Source of the DNA: Streptomyces sp.
GTDB taxonomy: Bacteria; Actinomycetota; Actinomycetes; Streptomycetales; Streptomycetaceae
Direction: 5' to 3'
Assembly: GCF_031181555.1 (NCBI RefSeq)
Contig: NZ_JAPSKQ010000043.1
Coordinates: 1 to 42,391 of the forward strand
Length of the DNA: 42,391 nt
Both the position numbers and the translations under genes were made by a program. How positions within the stretch are numbered: the first letter of the stretch is position 1; the number at the start of each line of letters is the position of its first letter. The notes under the pieces were generated by a model, which made no database searches, was not told the DNA's origin, and was given only the letters and a program-made list of their open reading frames with translations. This document shows, piece by piece, positions 16,418 through 25,960 of the stretch.

Positions 16418-17536
16418 ATGACGAAGACGAAGCGGAGCGCCACCCCGTCGCCCGCCGGTGTGCTCGGCACCCGGGCCCTGAACCGGGCCACCCTCGAGCG
16501 GCAGCTCCTGCTGCGCCGCTCGCCGATGTCCGCCGAGGCCGCGGTGTCGCACCTGGTCGGGCTCCAGGCGCAGAACGTCAAGCCGCCGTACTACGCGCTC
16601 GCCGCCCGGCTCGACGGCTTCACCCCTCAGGCGCTGTCCCGGCCGATGGCCGACCGCGCGCTCGTCCGCATCGTCACGCTGCGCTCGACCATCCACACCC
16701 ACACCGCCCACGACTGCCTCACCCTGCGGCCGCTGGTGCAGCCCGCCCGCGACCGCGAGCTCACCGGCTTCCGCAGGGGTCTCGCCGGCGTCGACCTGGA
16801 CCGGCTCGCGGCCCTGGCCCGCGAGCTCGTCGAGGAGGAGCCGCGCACCATGAAGCAGCTGCGCGAGGCCCTGCTGGAGGAGTGGCCCGACGCCGACCCG
16901 CGGGCCCTGTCCGTCGCCGCCCGCTGCAGACTGCCGCTCGTCCAGATCACCCCGCGCGGACTGTGGGGCCGCAGCGGCCAGGTCACGCTCACCACCGCCG
17001 AGCACTGGCTGGGCCGCTCCGCCGAGCCGGCGCCCGCGCCCGACGACACCGTGCTGCGCTACCTCGCCGCCTTCGGCCCGGCCACCGTGCAGGACATGCA
17101 GACCTGGGCCGGACTGACCCGGCTGCGCGAGGCCTTCGAGCGCCTCCGGCCGCGGCTCGTCACCTTCCGCGACGGCAACGGCGCCGAGCTCTTCGACCTC
17201 CCGGACGCGCCCCGGCCCGACCCGGACACCCCGGCACCGCCGCGCTTCCTGCCCGAGTTCGACAACCTGCTGCTCTCCCACGCCGACCGCACGCGCGTCG
17301 TGCCGCCCGAGTTCCGGGGCCGTGCCTGGCAGGGGAACATCGCCCACCGCACCCTCCTCGTCGACGGCTTCCTGGCGGGCCTGTGGCGGCTGGAGGAGGA
17401 CGCCCTCGTCATCGAGCCGTTCGGCCGGCTCACCGGGACCGGGCGGGCGGAGGTCATCGCGGAGGGGGAGCGGATGCTCCGCACCCTGCACCCGGGCACG
17501 GCGTACGACATCCGCTTCGGAACGGTGCGGGGGTGA
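16418..17536 (+). CDS. Winged-helix HTH_42 protein, AlkZ-like DNA glycosylase candidate
   Basis: A 372-aa member of the HTH_42 (DUF1006) family, which includes E. coli YcaQ/AlkX and Streptomyces AlkZ, glycosylases that unhook DNA interstrand crosslinks. The catalytic Q-hydrophobic-Q motif of the AlkZ branch is present as GLQAQN (Gln50, Ala51, Gln52); YcaQ proteins instead have Gln-x-Asp. Next come the family elements PPYYALAAR and TLRSTIHTHTAHDC, winged-helix repeats in the middle, and a C-terminal FLPEFDNLLLSHADRTRVVP followed by VDGFLAGLWRLEEDALVIEP. Length is typical. It stands alone, divergent from the membrane-protein gene and followed by a terminator. In AlkZ of S. sahachiroi the role is self-resistance to azinomycin. 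No crosslinker cluster is visible here, so a housekeeping or bystander role is likely. Confidence 0.8.
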   Translation: MTKTKRSATPSPAGVLGTRALNRATLERQLLLRRSPMSAEAAVSHLVGLQAQNVKPPYYALAARLDGFTPQALSRPMADRALVRIVTLRSTIHTHTAHDCLTLRPLVQPARDRELTGFRRGLAGVDLDRLAALARELVEEEPRTMKQLREALLEEWPDADPRALSVAARCRLPLVQITPRGLWGRSGQVTLTTAEHWLGRSAEPAPAPDDTVLRYLAAFGPATVQDMQTWAGLTRLREAFERLRPRLVTFRDGNGAELFDLPDAPRPDPDTPAPPRFLPEFDNLLLSHADRTRVVPPEFRGRAWQGNIAHRTLLVDGFLAGLWRLEEDALVIEPFGRLTGTGRAEVIAEGERMLRTLHPGTAYDIRFGTVRG

Positions 17537-17560
17537 CCCCGCCCGGTCTCCCCATGGAGA

Positions 17561-17601
17561 GGGGGCGTTGCGGGCTGCTCGTGGAAGCCCGCAACGCCCC
17601 C
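17561..17601. terminator. Bidirectional terminator between the AlkZ-like and trypsin genes
   Basis: Perfect 16-bp stem: GGGGGCGTTGCGGGCT (17561-17576) pairs with AGCCCGCAACGCCCCC (17586-17601) around a 9-nt loop, between the convergent stops at 17536 and 17642. Confidence 0.8.
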
Positions 17602-17641
17602 TGGTCTGCTGCCTGAGGAGTACTCAGGAACTCGTGGGACC

Positions 17642-18430
17642 CTATGAGTTGATCTGGGCCGTGACCTGTCCGGAGAACGTGGTCAGCCGGGTGTACACGC
17701 CCGGGTAGCCGGCCGCCGCGCAGCCGTCGCCCCAGGAGGTGATCCCCGCGAGGCGGCCCCCGATGAGCAGCGGCCCGCCGCTGTCGCCCTGGCAGGTGTC
17801 CACGCCGCCGGAGGCGTACCCGGCGCACACCATGTCGCTCTGCACGAACCGGGAGCCGTACGAGCCACGGCAGCTGGCGTCGGAGACGGTCGGCACGGTC
17901 GCGGTGCGCAGCTGGTTGGAGGAGCTGCCGCCCGAGGAGGTGGTGCCCCAGCCGAGGATGCGGGCGGTGGTGCCGGCCGCGTACACCGAGGTGTCCGTCG
18001 ACGACACGTATCCCGCCGGGGTGTACGGCATCGGCGTCGACAGCGTCAGCACCGCCACGTCGTCGCCCCGGGTGACGCGTCTGTAGTCCGGGTGGATCCA
18101 GATCCCGCTGACTCTCGCCACCGTGCCGTTGGTGCCGTTGAGGTAGGTGCGCCCGCCGACCACGCGCACGCTGCTCGTGGTCTCGCCGACCATGCAGTGC
18201 GCGGCCGTGACCACCTTGGTGGGCGCCACCAGGGTGCCGCCGCAGAACTGGTCCTGCGAGGCGTCGGTGATCTGCATCATGAACGGGTACGCGGACGTCG
18301 TGGTCGTCGTACCGCCGACGACCGGCTGCGGAGCGGCGACGGCGGAGGGGGCGGTGAGCAGTGCGGTCGCGGCGGCGGCAGCGGTGGCCGCCACGGCGGC
18401 GGCCTTCCTGGCGCGGGTGAGCCCGGGCAT
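17642..18430 (-). CDS. Secreted trypsin-like serine protease (S1 family)
   Basis: A 262-aa preproenzyme. Signal peptide: a basic MPGLTRARK, a long Ala-rich hydrophobic core and cleavage around AVAA (30-33). A very short propeptide (PQP) precedes the mature N-terminus VVGG (37-40). The triad is His78 (TAAHC), Asp124 (GDDVAVL) and Ser217 (GDSGGP). Asp211, six residues before the Ser, is the S1-pocket Asp that gives Arg/Lys specificity. Six mature cysteines suit three disulfides as in Streptomyces trypsins. I chose the ATG at 18430, which follows GAGGAG at ideal spacing; the longer reading frame upstream lacks signal-peptide character. Two palindromes lie upstream of the promoter region. Confidence 0.9.
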   Translation of the reverse strand: MPGLTRARKAAAVAATAAAAATALLTAPSAVAAPQPVVGGTTTTTSAYPFMMQITDASQDQFCGGTLVAPTKVVTAAHCMVGETTSSVRVVGGRTYLNGTNGTVARVSGIWIHPDYRRVTRGDDVAVLTLSTPMPYTPAGYVSSTDTSVYAAGTTARILGWGTTSSGGSSSNQLRTATVPTVSDASCRGSYGSRFVQSDMVCAGYASGGVDTCQGDSGGPLLIGGRLAGITSWGDGCAAAGYPGVYTRLTTFSGQVTAQINS

Positions 18431-18551
18431 GGGTCTCCTCGTGGGGTTGCCGGTGGGGGCGCGCGGGGTGGGGGTGGAGCACGAGGGCCTCGGGGCCGGC
18501 CCCCGTGTGCCCGGCGAGCGGCACGGGTTCACGCTACGAGCCGGAGCGTGA

Positions 18552-18583
18552 CCCTCCCAATGAGGGAACCCCCTAAGGGAGTT
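18552..18583. promoter_or_regulatory. Pair of palindromes between the trypsin gene and the LAL regulator
   Basis: AACCCCCTAAGGGAGTT (18567-18583) is a 17-bp palindrome with one mismatched pair. Beside it, CCCTCCCAATGAGGG (18552-18566) is a looser one. They lie 120-150 nt upstream of the trypsin start and about 55 nt past the LAL stop, so an operator for the protease gene is the likely reading. The binding protein is unknown. Confidence 0.4.
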
Positions 18584-18637
18584 GGGCAGGGAAAACCCTC
18601 GGTCGCCGCCACCCGGACCGCGCGGACCGCGGTGCGG

Positions 18638-21448
18638 TCACGGTGTGTGGCGCCCCGCCGCCAGTCGGACGATGTCGACCCGCGAACGGATCCCCAGCTT
18701 GCGGTACACCCGGGTGAGGGTCGCCTCGACGGTCTTCACGCTGATGAACAGCCGGCCGGCGATCTCCCGGTTGGTGGCGCCCTCCATCACCAGCGCGGCC
18801 ACCTGCCGCTCCATCGAGGCGAGCCCGTCCAGGGCGGCCGGTGTGGTGGCGTGCGCCGTCTCCGCCCGGGCGGGACCGGCGGCCACGGCCTCGTCCACCT
18901 GGCGCAGCCAGGGCAGCGCGCGGCAGCGCCGGAACAGCCGGGCGGCCTCGTCGTACGCGGCCGGTCCGGGGCCCCGGGCGCGCAGCCGGGCCAGCGCGAA
19001 CGCCGCCCGCGCCTCCTCCAGGCCGTGGCCCAGCCTGCCGAACCGGTCCTGCGCCGACACCAACTGCGCCTGCGCGGCCTGGTGTTCACCGCGCGCGGCG
19101 CGCACCAGCGCCTCGGCTCGGTCCAGCGTGGCCAGTACGCTCGCGCGGTCCAGGCGCAGCGCGTGCCCCCGGGTGACGTTGATGAGTTCCTGCGCCTCGC
19201 CGGGTTCGCCGATCCGCACCAGCGCCTCGGCGAGGTCGCCGTGCCAGCGGCCCCGCGCCGGGTCGCTGATGCCCATGGCGTGCTCCAGCTCCCGCACCCG
19301 GCGCAGCGAGCGGACCGCGGCGGCCGCGTCCCCGGCGACCAACTGGGCGTAGCCGAGGGCGGCCAGGGCGCGGGAGAGGTACATCTGGTCGCCGTCCACC
19401 TCGGCGTGGTCCGCGGCCTCCCGGGCCAGCGCCAGCGCCCGGTCCACGTCCCCGCCCGAGGCCTCCGCCAGCGAGGCCAGCATCGCCGAGGCGCCCTCGC
19501 CGATCCCGGAGTCCCGGGCCAGCCGCAGGCTCTCGCGGGCCAGGTCCAGGGCCCGGCCGCAGTGCCCGGCCCGCAGCTCCGTGTCGGCGAGGAAGCGCAG
19601 GAAGTGCACCTCGCTCTCGACCATGCCGCGCCGCCGCGCCTCGCGCAGCAGCGCGGTGATGGCCGTACGCGCCTCCGGCAGCCGGTCGCTCATGAACAGC
19701 CACCGGAACCTGGCCATGCCCGCGCCGTTGTGGTGGCAGGCCACGAAGGGGTCCTGGGGCTCCTTCAGGGCCCGTTTGATGGTGGCGGGGGCGTCCGGGT
19801 GGCCCATCAGGGTCTCGGTGGAGGACTGGAAGGCGAGCGCCATCAGCTCGGTGCGCCGGTCCCCGCCCCGGGCGGCCAGCTCCGCCGCGTGCGCGGCCTC
19901 CTGCCGGGCCTTGGCGAAGTCGCCGTCCACCACCAGTTCGCGCCACGCCAGCTGGTAGTGGACCAGGGCGAGCAGCCGCGGGTCGTCGCCGGCGTCGGCC
20001 AGCACCTGCGGGAAGACGGCGTCGACCTCGCCGAGCGCCTGCCCGGCCGCCTCGATGACCACCATCCAGGCCCGCACCCGCTCCGCCGGCACCGTGGCCC
20101 GGGTCAGCACCTCCCGCGCGATGTCCCGGGCGAGGTCGGCCTCTCCGGCGGTGATCGCGTCCTCGGCGGCCTGCAGCCGCCGCTCGTCCGGGCCCGGCGC
20201 GCTGCCGGCCGGGGTGTGCCGGGCGGCGAGCAGCCCGAGCGAGGCGGCGACCGAGGGCGCCCCGCGGTCCCGGGCCAGCGCGGCGGCCTCGGCGAGCCGG
20301 GCCGCCACCTCCGGATCGGTGCCGGTGGTCGCCAGGGCCAGGTGCCGGGCCCGCTCGATGGGGTCGGAGGCGGCCGTGGACAGCGCGGTGTGCGCCGCCC
20401 GCCGCTCGTGCGCCGGGGCCTCCGCGTACAGGGCCGCCGAGATCAGCGGATGAGCGAAGCGCAGGGCCGGCTCCTCCGGATCCGTCGTCAGCAGCCCCAG
20501 GGCGGCGGCCTGAGCGGTCTCCGCCTCGGCGTCGTCCCGGCCGGCCGCGTGCAGCAGCGCCAGGGTGGGACGGGCACCCGCGCTGGCCACCAGCAGGGTG
20601 CGGCGCGCGTCGTCCGACAGCATCTCCAGACGGCTCAGCACCAGGGCCCGCAGCGAGGTCGGCACCGGCAGCGGCTCGCCCGGGCGGGGGCGGGTGGGGC
20701 TCTCGGCGAGGGCGCGGCCCAGTTCCAGCGCGAAGAGCGGGTTGCCGCCGCTGGTGCGGTGGATGTCACGGACCGTGGAGCGGGACAGACCGGTGTAGCC
20801 GCGATGGTCGAGCAGCGCCGACACCTGGGTGCGGGAGAACGGGCCCAGCCGCACGGCGAGCGTGTCCGGCGGGCAGGCGCGCAGGTGACGGTCGTACTCC
20901 TGGCCCTCCGTGCGCACCGCGCACACCATCTGCACCGGGGTGTCGCCGAGCCGCCGGGCCGCGAAGCCGAGGAGTTCGGCGCTGGCCGAGTCCAGCCACT
21001 GCAGATCGTCGGCGACGACGAGGACCGGGCCCTCGGCGGCCAGCGCGCGCAGCGTGGACAGCACCGCCAGGCGCAGCGCGAGCCCGTCCCGCTGGAGGGT
21101 GGACTCGCCGCGTCCGGTGAGCGCCGACTCCAGGGCGGTGCGCTGGGCGGCGGGCAGCCGGGCGGAGACCCTGTCGAGGACCAGGCCGAACAGGTCGGCC
21201 AGCGCCAGGAACGGCAGGTGGGATTCGGACTCCGTGGCCGAACAGCGCAACACCGTCCGTGCCGCACCGGTGTTTTCCGCCGCAAGTGCCCGCAGCACGG
21301 TCGACTTTCCTATTCCGGCGGGCCCGTGGAGCAGCACGCTTCCGCCGCGGGCGAGCTGCCCGCGCGCGTCGGAGAACAGCTCCTCCCGGCCGATGACCAG
21401 GTCGGGGCGGCACCTGGCAGGCTCCTCGAAGTCCCGTCGCACGGTCAC
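18638..21448 (-). CDS. LAL-type LuxR family transcriptional regulator with N-terminal ATPase
   Basis: A 936-aa large ATP-binding regulator of the LuxR family. The N-terminal STAND/AAA-type ATPase has Walker A GPAGIGKST at residues 42-50 and Walker B VLVVADDLQWLD. A long middle region of helical, TPR-like repeats follows (many ALA-rich RARLAL segments). The C-terminal LuxR HTH is LASMERQVAALVMEGATNRE, then IAGRLFISVKTVEATLTRVY. Such proteins act as large oligomeric activators of catabolic or secondary-metabolite genes. I prefer the GTG at 21448, which follows GGAGGGA, over a TTG 30 nt earlier. It lies next to a second LuxR-type gene and two acyl-CoA synthetases, but the target genes cannot be read from sequence. 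Confidence 0.9.
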   Translation of the reverse strand: MTVRRDFEEPARCRPDLVIGREELFSDARGQLARGGSVLLHGPAGIGKSTVLRALAAENTGAARTVLRCSATESESHLPFLALADLFGLVLDRVSARLPAAQRTALESALTGRGESTLQRDGLALRLAVLSTLRALAAEGPVLVVADDLQWLDSASAELLGFAARRLGDTPVQMVCAVRTEGQEYDRHLRACPPDTLAVRLGPFSRTQVSALLDHRGYTGLSRSTVRDIHRTSGGNPLFALELGRALAESPTRPRPGEPLPVPTSLRALVLSRLEMLSDDARRTLLVASAGARPTLALLHAAGRDDAEAETAQAAALGLLTTDPEEPALRFAHPLISAALYAEAPAHERRAAHTALSTAASDPIERARHLALATTGTDPEVAARLAEAAALARDRGAPSVAASLGLLAARHTPAGSAPGPDERRLQAAEDAITAGEADLARDIAREVLTRATVPAERVRAWMVVIEAAGQALGEVDAVFPQVLADAGDDPRLLALVHYQLAWRELVVDGDFAKARQEAAHAAELAARGGDRRTELMALAFQSSTETLMGHPDAPATIKRALKEPQDPFVACHHNGAGMARFRWLFMSDRLPEARTAITALLREARRRGMVESEVHFLRFLADTELRAGHCGRALDLARESLRLARDSGIGEGASAMLASLAEASGGDVDRALALAREAADHAEVDGDQMYLSRALAALGYAQLVAGDAAAAVRSLRRVRELEHAMGISDPARGRWHGDLAEALVRIGEPGEAQELINVTRGHALRLDRASVLATLDRAEALVRAARGEHQAAQAQLVSAQDRFGRLGHGLEEARAAFALARLRARGPGPAAYDEAARLFRRCRALPWLRQVDEAVAAGPARAETAHATTPAALDGLASMERQVAALVMEGATNREIAGRLFISVKTVEATLTRVYRKLGIRSRVDIVRLAAGRHTP

Positions 21449-21602
21449 CGCTCCCTCCGTGTGGCGTGTCCCGGCCAATATTAGGCAACAGGTTCTTTAA
21501 TTTCGGACGGACGGTGTGGTGAGGGAAATAACAGCGGGCCGGGCAACGATAAAACCAAAGCCGTACCTGTGGTAATGGCCCGTCCGGGAAAACACCGCAA
21601 AC

Positions 21603-22475
21603 CTACGGCAACCACCCCGCCCGGCGGGCCGCGACCACGGCCTCCCCGCGGGTCCGGGCCCCCAGCTTCCGCATCGCCGAGCGCAGATACCCCTTGACGG
21701 TTTCGGCCGTCACCCCGAGCTGTTCGGCGGCCACCGCGTTGGTCGCCCCCGCCGCCACACAGGCGAGCACGTCCACCTCGCGGGGCGCGAGCCGCACCGT
21801 CGCCGACGGCTCCCCGCCGGCCGTGAGCAGGGCACACACCCCGAGCAGCTCGGCCCGCAGGGCGGGGTCCGCGATGCGCGGGGCGAGCGCCCGCAGCGCC
21901 GCGTGCGCCTCCCGCACCTGCTCCCGGGCGGCCCCGGACGCCGGGTCCGGCCGCGGGTCCGGCTCCGGGCCGCCCGGGTCCGGCCGCGGACGGGCCGCCG
22001 CCAGCAGCTCACCCGCCTCCTCGCGCGCCACCAGGGCCTGCTCCACGTCCCGCGCCGCCTGCACCGCCACCCCCAGCGTGCGGTCGCCGAGCGGCTGGGC
22101 CGAGCGCAGGGCGCCGTAGAGCACGCCGCGCACCCGCCGCCGCACCACCACCGGCACGGCGAGGACGGCGCGCAGGCCCTCGGCGGCGACGGGGGCGTCG
22201 TACTCGTGGCTGATCTGCCGCGAGACCGAGTAGTCCGTCACCGCGCACGGCCGGGCCAGCGCCACCGCCCTGCCGCCGAGGCCGTTGCCGGAGGTCACCG
22301 CGAGCGCGCTCAGCGCGGGCGTCGCGGTGCCGCTCAGCTCACTGATCCGCACCTGCCGCCGCCCGGGCTCGACCAGACCGCCGAAGGCGACCGGCAGCCC
22401 GGTCGCGCGCCGCAGCCGGGCCAGCGCCCTGCGGATCTCCACCGCCTCGACCGCCCTCATCGGGTCAGCTGTCAC
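21603..22475 (-). CDS. GAF-LuxR transcriptional regulator
   Basis: A 290-aa regulator. An N-terminal GAF-type sensory domain (about residues 20-160) shows TGLPVAFGGLV, GNGLGGRAVALARPCAVTDY and LRAVLAVPVVVRRRVRGVLY. A Pro/Asp-rich linker (PRPDPGGPEPDPRPDP) follows. The C-terminal LuxR HTH contains LAPREVDVLACVAAGATN, AAEQLGVTAETVKGYLRSAM and RKLGARTRGEAV. There is no phospho-receiver or PAS domain. The GTG at 22475 has GGAGGGG upstream. It is divergent from the acyl-CoA synthetase operon with 128 nt between the starts, the arrangement expected if it controls that operon. The GAF ligand might be an aromatic or acyl compound, which is inference only. Confidence 0.85.
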   Translation of the reverse strand: MTADPMRAVEAVEIRRALARLRRATGLPVAFGGLVEPGRRQVRISELSGTATPALSALAVTSGNGLGGRAVALARPCAVTDYSVSRQISHEYDAPVAAEGLRAVLAVPVVVRRRVRGVLYGALRSAQPLGDRTLGVAVQAARDVEQALVAREEAGELLAAARPRPDPGGPEPDPRPDPASGAAREQVREAHAALRALAPRIADPALRAELLGVCALLTAGGEPSATVRLAPREVDVLACVAAGATNAVAAEQLGVTAETVKGYLRSAMRKLGARTRGEAVVAARRAGWLP

Positions 22476-22603
22476 CTGTTCGCCCCTCCACCGCGGCTCC
22501 TGTACGGGCGCACCCCCCCGTTCGGGGGTAGTGAGACCTGCATCACGGATTACACGATGTCGGAGAGCCGCCCGGCAATGGTCCGGGAGAGCGAGGAGGA
22601 CAG
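22476..22603. promoter_or_regulatory. Divergent promoter region between the GAF-LuxR gene and the acyl-CoA synthetase operon
   Basis: A 128-nt space with a C5/G5 inverted repeat (ACCCCC ... GGGGT, about 22512-22530, short loop CCGTTCG) and a locally AT-richer stretch near 22540-22560. It is the natural place for an operator of the divergent regulator. The synthetase ribosome site GAGGAGGACAG is just before 22604. Confidence 0.35.
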
Positions 22604-24277
22604 ATGACGACGGCGACGGACGCGTTCCGCAGGGCCCGGGACTTCCTGCTGGAACACCGTGAGGACTACGCCACCGCCTACCGGGGCTTCACCTGGCCCC
22701 GGCCCGAGCGGTTCAACTGGGCGCTCGACTGGTTCGACGTGATCGCGGACGGCAACGACCGCACCGCCCTGCACCTCGTCGAGGAGGACGGCGGCGAGAC
22801 CCGGCTGTCCTTCGCCGCGCTGGCGCGCCGCTCCGACCAGGTCGCCAACTGGCTGCGGCAGCGGGGCGTGGTCGCCGAGGACCGGGTGCTGGTGATGCTG
22901 GGCAACCAGGCCGAGCTGTGGGAGACCGCGCTGGCGGCGATGAAACTGCGCGCCGTGGTCATCCCGGCCACCCCGCTGCTCGGCCCGGCCGATCTGCGCG
23001 ACCGCGTCGACCGGGGCCGGGTCCGGCACGTGATCGTGCGCGCCGCGGACGCCCCGAAGTTCGACGAGGTGCCCGGCGACTACACCCGCATCGCGGTCGG
23101 GGAGGGGGCCGGCGAGAGCTGGCTGCCGTACGCGGACGCGTACGGCGCCGCCGAGCACTTCGCGCCCGACGGGCCCACCCTCGCCGACGACCCCCTGATG
23201 CTGTACTTCACCTCGGGCACCACCGCCCGGCCCAAGCTGGTCGAGCACACCCACACGTCGTACCCGATCGGGCACCTGGCCACCATGTACTGGATCGGCC
23301 TGAAACCCGGCGACGTGCACCTGAACATCTCCTCGCCCGGCTGGGCCAAGCACGCCTGGTCCAACCTCTTCGCCCCGTGGAACGCGGAGGCGACCGTCTT
23401 CCTGCACAACTACACCCGCTTCGACGCCGCCCGGCTGATGACCGAGATGGACCGGGCCGGCGTCACCACCTTCTGCGCCCCGCCGACCGTGTGGCGCATG
23501 CTCATCCAGGCCGACCTGACCCAGCTGCGCACCCCGCCCCGCGAGGTCGTCGCCGCCGGTGAGCCGCTCAACCCCGAGGTCATCGAACAGGTCCGGCGCG
23601 CCTGGAACGTGACCATCCGGGACGGCTTCGGGCAGACCGAGACCGCCGTGCAGGTCTCCAACAGCCCCGGCCAGGTCCTCAAGACCGGCTCCATGGGACG
23701 CCCCAGCCCCGGCTACCGCGTCGAACTGCTCGACCCCGTCTCCGGCGCGCCCGGCGCCGCCGAGGGCGAGATCGCGCTCGACCTGTCCGACCGTCCGGTG
23801 GGCCTGATGACCGGCTACCACGGCGACCCCGACCGCACCGCCGAGGTGATGGCCGGCGGCTACTACCGCACCGGCGACATCGGCGCTCGGGACGAGGACG
23901 GATACATCACCTACGTCGGGCGCGCGGACGACGTCTTCAAGGCCTCCGACTACAAGATCAGCCCCTTCGAGCTGGAGAGCGCGCTGCTGGAGCACGAGGC
24001 GGTCGCTGAGGCGGCCGTCGTGCCCGCCCCGGACGAGCTGCGCCTGGCCGTGCCCAAGGCGTACGTCGTGCTCGCGGAGGGCTGGGAACCCGGCCCCGAC
24101 ACCGCGAAGGTGCTCTTCGAGCACTCCCGCGAGGCGCTCGCCCCCTACAAGCGGATCCGCCGCCTGGAGTTCGGTGAGCTCCCCAAGACCGTCTCCGGCA
24201 AGATCCGCCGCGTCGAACTGCGCGAGGCCACGGCCGCCGGCAGCGCGGACGAGTACCGCGAGGAGGACTTCCGGTGA
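22604..24277 (+). CDS. Acyl-CoA synthetase, medium-chain/benzoate-CoA ligase type
   Basis: A 557-aa adenylate-forming enzyme that activates a carboxylic acid through acyl-AMP to the CoA thioester. Core motifs: A3 [18 protein letters not shown]5 GFGQTET, A7 YYRTGD, the hinge [16 protein letters not shown], and the A10 lysine in [28 protein letters not shown] and PGYRVELLD resemble the medium-chain acyl-CoA synthetase/benzoate-CoA ligase branch. It lacks an N-terminal signal and is cytoplasmic. The ATG at 22604 follows GAGGAGGACAG. The stop overlaps the next synthetase by GTGA. The substrate cannot be decided; a medium-chain or aromatic acid is likely. Confidence 0.85.
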   Translation: MTTATDAFRRARDFLLEHREDYATAYRGFTWPRPERFNWALDWFDVIADGNDRTALHLVEEDGGETRLSFAALARRSDQVANWLRQRGVVAEDRVLVMLGNQAELWETALAAMKLRAVVIPATPLLGPADLRDRVDRGRVRHVIVRAADAPKFDEVPGDYTRIAVGEGAGESWLPYADAYGAAEHFAPDGPTLADDPLMLYFTSGTTARPKLVEHTHTSYPIGHLATMYWIGLKPGDVHLNISSPGWAKHAWSNLFAPWNAEATVFLHNYTRFDAARLMTEMDRAGVTTFCAPPTVWRMLIQADLTQLRTPPREVVAAGEPLNPEVIEQVRRAWNVTIRDGFGQTETAVQVSNSPGQVLKTGSMGRPSPGYRVELLDPVSGAPGAAEGEIALDLSDRPVGLMTGYHGDPDRTAEVMAGGYYRTGDIGARDEDGYITYVGRADDVFKASDYKISPFELESALLEHEAVAEAAVVPAPDELRLAVPKAYVVLAEGWEPGPDTAKVLFEHSREALAPYKRIRRLEFGELPKTVSGKIRRVELREATAAGSADEYREEDFR

Positions 24278-25887
24278 CCGCGCCGGCGTCGTACAGCCAC
24301 GGCACGAGCACGACCCCGCTGCTCGGCGACACCATCGGCGCCAACCTGGACCGGACGGTCGCCGCGTGGCCCGACCGCGAGGCCCTGGTCGACGTCCCCT
24401 CCGGACGGCGCTGGACCTACGCCGAGTTCGGCGCCGCCGTCGACGAGGTGGCCCGCGGACTGCTGGCGAAGGGCGTCACGAAGGGCGACCGGGTCGGGAT
24501 CTGGGCGGTCAACTGTCCCGAGTGGGTCCTCGTGCAGTACGCCACGGCCCGCATCGGCGTCATCATGGTCAACATCAACCCGGCCTACCGCGCGCACGAG
24601 GTGGAGTACGTGCTCCGGCAGGCCGGGATCCGCCTGCTGATCTCCTCGCTCGCCCACAAGGGCAGCGACTACCGGGCGCTGGTGGACCGAGTGCGCGGGA
24701 AATGCCCCGAGTTGCGGGAGGTCGTCTACATCGGCGACCCCTCCTGGGACGCGCTGACCGCGGGCGCCGCCACCGTGCCGCGGGAGCGGACCGACGCGAT
24801 CGCCGCCGGGCTGAGCTGCGACGACCCGGTCAACATCCAGTACACCTCGGGCACCACCGGCTTCCCCAAGGGGGCCACGCTCTCCCACCACAACATCCTC
24901 AACAACGGCTACTGGGTGGGCCGCACCATCGGCTACACCGAACAGGACCGGGTCTGCCTGCCGGTGCCCTTCTACCACTGCTTCGGCATGGTGATGGGCA
25001 ACCTGGCCGCCACCTCCCACGGCGCCTGCATCGTCGTCCCGGCCCCCTCCTTCGACCCGGAGGCCACCCTGGTGGCGGTCCAGCAGGAGCGCTGCACCTC
25101 GCTCTACGGCGTGCCGACGATGTTCATCGCCGAGCTGAACCTCCCCGGCTTCGCGTCCTACGACCTCACCTCCCTGCGCACCGGCATCATGGCGGGCTCG
25201 CCCTGCCCGGTGGAGGTGATGAAGCGGGTCGTCGCCGAGATGCACATGGAACAGGTCTCCATCTGCTACGGCATGACCGAGACGTCCCCCGTGTCGCTGC
25301 AGACGCGGATGGACGACGACATGGAGCACCGCACCGCCACCGTCGGCCGGGTCCTGCCGCACACCGAGGTCAAGGTCGTCGACCCGGCCACCGGCGTGAC
25401 CTTGCCGCGCGGCTCCGCCGGGGAGCTGTGCACCCGCGGCTACGGCGTGATGCTCGGCTACTGGAACGAGCCCGAGAAGACCGCCGAGGCCGTCGACCCG
25501 GGCCGCTGGATGCACACCGGGGACCTCGCGGTGATGCGCGAGGACGGCTACGTGGAGATCGTCGGCCGCATCAAGGACATGATCATCCGGGGCGGGGAGA
25601 ACATCTACCCGCGCGAGATCGAGGAGTTCCTCTACGCCCACCCCAAGATCGCGGACGTCCAGGTCGTCGGCGTCCCGCACGAGCGCTACGGCGAGGAGGT
25701 CCTCGCCTGCGTCGTCCCGCGCGACCCGGCCGACCCGCTCACCCTGGAGGAGCTGCACGCCTTCTGCCGGGACCGGCTGGCCCACTACAAGATCCCGAGC
25801 AGGCTCGAACTCCTCGACGCCTTCCCCATGACGGTGTCCGGGAAGGTGCGCAAGGTGGAACTGCGGGAGCGGTACGCGGCCGGCTGA
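24274..25887 (+). CDS. Fatty-acyl-CoA synthetase (ACSF2/FadD-like AMP-binding protein)
   Basis: A 537-aa adenylate-forming ligase of the fatty-acyl-CoA branch. Motifs: [16 protein letters not shown] (A3), [21 protein letters not shown] (A5), WMHTGDLAV (A7), [20 protein letters not shown] (hinge/A8) and the A10 lysine in [12 protein letters not shown]. The [15 protein letters not shown] segment and overall length match ACSF2-type enzymes. It begins with GTG overlapping the preceding synthetase stop, so the two ligases are translationally coupled and may handle related acids. No acyl-CoA dehydrogenase or thiolase accompanies them in the window. Confidence 0.88.
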   Translation: MTAPASYSHGTSTTPLLGDTIGANLDRTVAAWPDREALVDVPSGRRWTYAEFGAAVDEVARGLLAKGVTKGDRVGIWAVNCPEWVLVQYATARIGVIMVNINPAYRAHEVEYVLRQAGIRLLISSLAHKGSDYRALVDRVRGKCPELREVVYIGDPSWDALTAGAATVPRERTDAIAAGLSCDDPVNIQYTSGTTGFPKGATLSHHNILNNGYWVGRTIGYTEQDRVCLPVPFYHCFGMVMGNLAATSHGACIVVPAPSFDPEATLVAVQQERCTSLYGVPTMFIAELNLPGFASYDLTSLRTGIMAGSPCPVEVMKRVVAEMHMEQVSICYGMTETSPVSLQTRMDDDMEHRTATVGRVLPHTEVKVVDPATGVTLPRGSAGELCTRGYGVMLGYWNEPEKTAEAVDPGRWMHTGDLAVMREDGYVEIVGRIKDMIIRGGENIYPREIEEFLYAHPKIADVQVVGVPHERYGEEVLACVVPRDPADPLTLEELHAFCRDRLAHYKIPSRLELLDAFPMTVSGKVRKVELRERYAAG

Positions 25888-25896
25888 CCCCGCTCC

Positions 25897-25939
25897 GGGG
25901 ACGCCGACCCGGGGAGGTGCCGCCGCGGCCGGCGTCCCC
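25897..25939. terminator. Terminator between convergent synthetase and GNAT genes
   Basis: A 10-bp perfect stem, GGGGACGCCG (25897-25906) with CGGCGTCCCC (25930-25939), around a 23-nt GC-rich loop. It lies between the plus-strand stop at 25887 and the minus-strand stop at 25961. Confidence 0.55.
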
Positions 25940-25960
25940 TCCGGGCCGGTGCCGTGCGCG

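Noticed and set aside
18092..21484. An 1130-codon plus-strand frame opposite the trypsin and LAL genes
   Set aside because: The LAL protein has clear Walker and HTH motifs and correct codon bias on the minus strand; the plus-strand frame is low-complexity Gly/Arg/Gln without domain.
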